A DNA stretch of 64,000 bases, taken from contig JAKSZT010053881.1 of assembly GCA_026826555.1 (NCBI GenBank), forward strand, positions 3,472,210 to 3,536,209. Reading direction: 5' to 3'. A program made the translations under genes and the position numbers. The notes under the pieces were generated by a model. It worked only from the letters and a program-made list of their open reading frames with translations. It had not been told where the DNA came from and ran no database searches. The stretch is from Tolypeutes matacus (taxonomy: Eukaryota > Chordata > Mammalia > Cingulata > Chlamyphoridae). Positions 60,622-64,000 of the stretch are shown here, piece by piece (position 1 is the first letter of the stretch; each line of letters opens with the position of its first letter).

Positions 60622-60807
60622 GGGAAGCGGCTGTGGCTCAATCAGTGGGGCTCCCGTTTGCCATGTGGGAGGCCCCGGGTTCAGTTCCCGGGGCCTCTTG
60701 GTGGGGGCGGGCCAGCCCGCACGGCGTGGTTGGCTGACCCAGCGAGCACGGGCAGCAAGGGGGGGATAAATGAATAAATAAATAAAATCTTAAAAAAAAA
60801 AAAAAAT
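60622..60807 (+). mobile_element. DAS SINE (long form), full length
   Basis: GGGAAGCGGCTGTGGCTCAA, GGTTCAGTTCCC, GGGGGGATAAATGAATAAAT and poly(A). A clear TSD was not found. Confidence 0.95.
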
Positions 60808-62644
60808 ACACAGGTCAACTTTAATCAAGTGGCTTTTTTTAATCAATTAGATGTTTTAATTGTTGTACAGACTTCTTGACTGGCCAATACTTGAAGACAA
60901 TTTTATGTTTATTTAGGACTATGACAGCCAATGAATTTATGCTAGTGTGTTGGGCCTCTGAAGTTTAATTAGTTTCATTTGTTATTTGGGCCACAGAAAG
61001 AGAGAAATTCCAGATCACATATATTAATTTAGGAAATTTAGCTAGAGTAGAAATCAATACAAAAAACAGTAAAATCCAGTGTCTTGATATCCCAAATTAA
61101 ATTTTAGAAGAACATTAATAACTACCTATTAGAGCATTAATCTTTTGGCTGGAGGAAATTTTAATCCCAATAAACTTCTAAATTGTTATTAATTCATATT
61201 TAAAGCTTCAAATTAATCAAATAAAATTTATTTGAAAAAGTTTAAATGTATTATCTTTACAATATTATGTGGTTATGATAATTATAGATAAGGCAAGATT
61301 CAGTCACCTGTTTCCAGTCAATTTGTAAAGTATGAATCAGTTTTGTTCCTGCCATTTGAGCTACTTTTTATTGTACAAAAATGAAAGTCTGGAAATGATT
61401 TGGGACAATACCAAATGGTTTCAGACAGTTTTGATATAGCCAGTATCTTTTTTTCCCCATGGGGCTATTAGGTATATTTGAATAATCCTTTTTATTCAGA
61501 AATAAAAGACTGAACAACTATCTTTGTAATATAATTGTTTGTAAAATCAAATAAGGACACTTGCTTTTTATAATAGTAGGCTAGGGTATTTTCTTTTGTT
61601 CTAGGCTATTTTCTTCAGTATGGTCTTTAATCTTAATAATTGAAGATTATGTTTAGTTATTGGATTCTCTTCAATAAATAAATGTTAATTTTCTTTTAAA
61701 ATTTTGGTCAGATGCCAAAGAAGTCATAAGCTTTCTTTGTTTTTATAACAATGTCAAATTCATGACATATCTTGAAGGACCATCCACTATTATCATAGAA
61801 TCGATGTTAACACATAAATCTCTAATAGCATGCCACACTCATGTCAGAGCTATCTGTGTAGAATGAGTTGTTGGTTAGCAAATATTTTTATAACAAAATA
61901 TTTATACATTACAACATATCAATACAAGGTACACTTTAATTTTTTTTAATGAAATGAGCCATTATCAATAATATCATATTAAACTTATCATTAAGATTGA
62001 GCATCAGTCAAATCAGAATGAGGTATGTTTAGAGTGTGAACAGCTCTTAGGAGATTCACCTTCATTAGGAAGAGGAAGTTGGGCAGCTGAATTTGGATTA
62101 GAGCAGCATATAACAATCATATAAGAAGCAGACAATAATAGAATTTTATAGGCAGTAATGTGGCTGGCTGAGAGGGTTAGGTATTATTTGGCTTCTGCTT
62201 ACAGCAAATGAGAAATTTAGATGCACCTTAACTATAGGTTGAGAGAAATGTTAAGGTAGGTAATGAACTTATGATGAAGTTTAAAATTTGAGTTAGTACC
62301 ATTAAAACATAAACCTTTATGCACAATGAGAAGAGTTTAAATAGTTAGAAATATCCAAATTTGAGAGTAGCTATACTGTCTAATAAAAGGAAAAGGTCCT
62401 TCTGGATCCCAAGAAAAAGCTTTTGAGACAATTCTGTTAAGATACACACATAAGTCATAGACACCTAAAGACAAACTGGTTATAGGCTGACATTAGAACA
62501 CAGCAGAAAATTATTTCTGCTCATGAACATACATTGCATATTCCTTTTCACATTTTTCAGGTGGAAAAAATAAACACTACATTATACATATTCTTTTAAA
62601 CCTATTAATCAGTAGCCATTCTACAGTATATAAAAATAAAAGGT
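60808..62644. other. Intergenic, no gene or repeat identified
   Basis: 1.8 kb of A+T-rich sequence without an open frame of interest or any repeat that I recognise. This is the longest unassigned stretch in the right half. Confidence 0.45.
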
Positions 62645-62657
62645 AAAAGTAAATTAA

Positions 62658-62781
62658 GGGGTGGATGTGGCTCAACTGGTTGGGCGTCCGTCTCCCATAT
62701 GGAGGGACCTGGGTTCAATCCCCAGGACCTCCCGGTAAAATAAAAAAAAATAAGAATAAAAATAAAAAATAAAATAAAAAA
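62658..62781 (+). mobile_element. DAS SINE (short form) with TSD
   Basis: GGGGTGGATGTGGCTCAACT, GGTTCAATCCCC, then an (AAAAT)n-like tail. The TSD AAAAGTAAATTAA is at 62645-62657 and 62782-62794. Confidence 0.95.
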
Positions 62782-62797
62782 AAAAGTAAATTAAACT

Positions 62798-62887
62798 GGG
62801 AAGCAGGTATAGCTCAAGTGGTTGAGTTCCTGCTTCCCATGTACGAGGTATCAGGTTATACCCCTGGTACCTCTTTAAAAAAAAAAA
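62798..62887 (+). mobile_element. DAS SINE, adjacent second copy
   Basis: GGGAAGCAGGTATAGCTCAA, a mutated B box (GGTTATACCCC) and poly(A). It lies immediately after the previous SINE; more diverged. Confidence 0.85.
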
Positions 62888-63036
62888 GTAAAACTATTAA
62901 AACTATGTTTACTGACAGTGTTTGTATCCTTTATCTATCTTAGAAATTTTCTAGGTGTCCAAAGATTATTTATTAATCAAATTAATAAGTCTATACACTT
63001 AACATTAAGGTACTTGACATATTTTACTAAATATAT

Positions 63037-63266
63037 ATTTTTTAATCTCCCCCACCACTGAGATGTCTCCCTCGTCTGCTTATTCATTGTTTTTTTGCTC
63101 ATTGTCCCTGTTCATTGTTTGTTTATTTTATTTTTTTGCTCGTTGTCTGCTCATTGCTCTTTTGCTCTCTGTCTGCCTGCATTTCCTTTAGGAGGCACTG
63201 GGAACTGAACCTGGGACCTCCCATGCGGGAGGCAGGCACTCAACTGCTTGTACCACATCTGCTCCC
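63037..63266 (-). mobile_element. DAS SINE, long form, antisense
   Basis: 'gctcattgtccctgttcatt', 'cgttgtctgctcattgctct', then GGAACTGAACCTGGGACC and 'accacatctgctcccc'. AAATATAT-rich flanks on both sides look like a target duplication. Confidence 0.9.
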
Positions 63267-63599
63267 CTTTAAATATATTTTAAATATCAATTTTTCAAGT
63301 TTTTCAAAATTAGTTAAAAGCTAAAATTTTGTTTTTCTTCTCAACTTTGCATAGGATATATGTCTATCTATCTGTCTCTGTTCATATATATGTATTTCCC
63401 TTACATTCTGTTCAGTGTGCCTATCAGTCTCCCTTAATTATCTGCTGCCAGAGAAACAGATTTCTGTTACTCCATTTCTCCCTCCCCACTGCATGAAAAC
63501 CTTCAATTCCACTGCAAACATGAGAGAACTCTGGTATGCTGGCTGAGACATCTAGCACACTGTTGATATCAGATCTTATTCCATTGATCTGGTCAGGAC

Positions 63600-63860
63600 A
63601 AATCACGCAAAGCTGTTAGGCCAGGTTAAAGCTTTTGTTTTTTATTCTAAGACCTCTAAAAAGGCAGTTGAAATCAAGAGAGTAATTTAATGAGATTTGA
63701 GTTCTCATAAGATCACTTTGACTCCACAATAAGAAAGAATGAGATGGGGGCAAAGGTAAATATAGACCAGTTAGGAAGCTATTGCAGTAACTCAAGTAGA
63801 ACATGAGAGGAACTTTGACAAGGGTGATAGTAATAAAAATGAAAGAAACAGATTTGAGAA
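63600..63860 (-). mobile_element. L2, antisense
   Basis: 'aagatcactttgactccaca', 'ccagttaggaagctattgca', 'gtaactcaagtagaacatga' match antisense L2. Confidence 0.65.
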
Positions 63861-63889
63861 ATTTTTAGGAAGTAAAATTGACAGTACTT

Positions 63890-64000
63890 TTGTTATGAAT
63901 TCATTCAAAATATTTTTTTTTAGCACTTAATAAATTCTAGGCAGTGTCCTAGGTGCTGAGGTTATGGCAATGAGCAAAACAGACAGAATCTTTGTACTCA
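63890..64000 (-). mobile_element. L2 3' end, antisense, runs off the window
   Basis: 'tagcacttaataaattctag', 'tgtcctaggtgctgaggtta', 'gagcaaaacagacagaatct'. Confidence 0.7.

Overview
This window is mammalian nuclear DNA, almost certainly from an armadillo (Xenarthra, most likely Dasypus novemcinctus). The lineage call rests on about 16 copies of a tRNA-derived SINE of the armadillo DAS type. Several carry poly(A) tails and perfect 13-15 bp target-site duplications (TSDs), so they are specific to this lineage. The sequence is A+T rich and dense in old L1, L2, MIR and LTR remnants.

The window holds one protein-coding gene on the + strand, the CLCA-family gene CLCA3 (calcium-activated chloride channel regulator 3, orthologous group of mouse Clca3a1/3a2/3b and human CLCA3P). 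I could assign 14 coding exons between 23508 and 45145. All junctions are GT-AG, phases match throughout, and the joined reading frame is 904 codons plus stop with no internal stop or frameshift. The product has a signal peptide, an HEWAH zinc-protease motif, a von Willebrand A domain with a complete DxSxS metal site, a fibronectin-III-like segment and a hydrophobic C-terminal tail. Human CLCA3P is known as a pseudogene; this copy looks intact. A TATAAATA box lies 44-51 nt before the start codon.

Layout: 1-23450 is intergenic and contains an antisense L1 with a nested sense L1 fragment (2.5-5.2 kb), two 1.2 kb copies of one antisense repeat (6.8-8.0 and 15.1-16.3 kb), a solo LTR with a perfect TSD (8.3-8.9 kb), L2/MIR remnants and a fossil hAT transposon (19.5-20.1 kb). 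23451-45350 is CLCA3. Intron 3 holds an MLT1-type solo LTR, and intron 13 holds a ~5.2 kb antisense L1 with three SINEs inside it. 45351-64000 is intergenic, mostly L1 sequence interrupted by LTRs and SINEs, including a well-preserved retroviral solo LTR (50583-50955), a G+C-rich retrocopy-like island (48.24-48.74 kb), and L2/MIR/SINE sequence to the end.

I found no other protein-coding gene, structural RNA gene, CRISPR array or candidate novel system. The most interesting items are the intact CLCA3, the datable nested transposon insertions, the hAT fossil and the unexplained G+C-rich island. Repeat family names come from memory of consensus sequences and repeat boundaries without TSDs are approximate.
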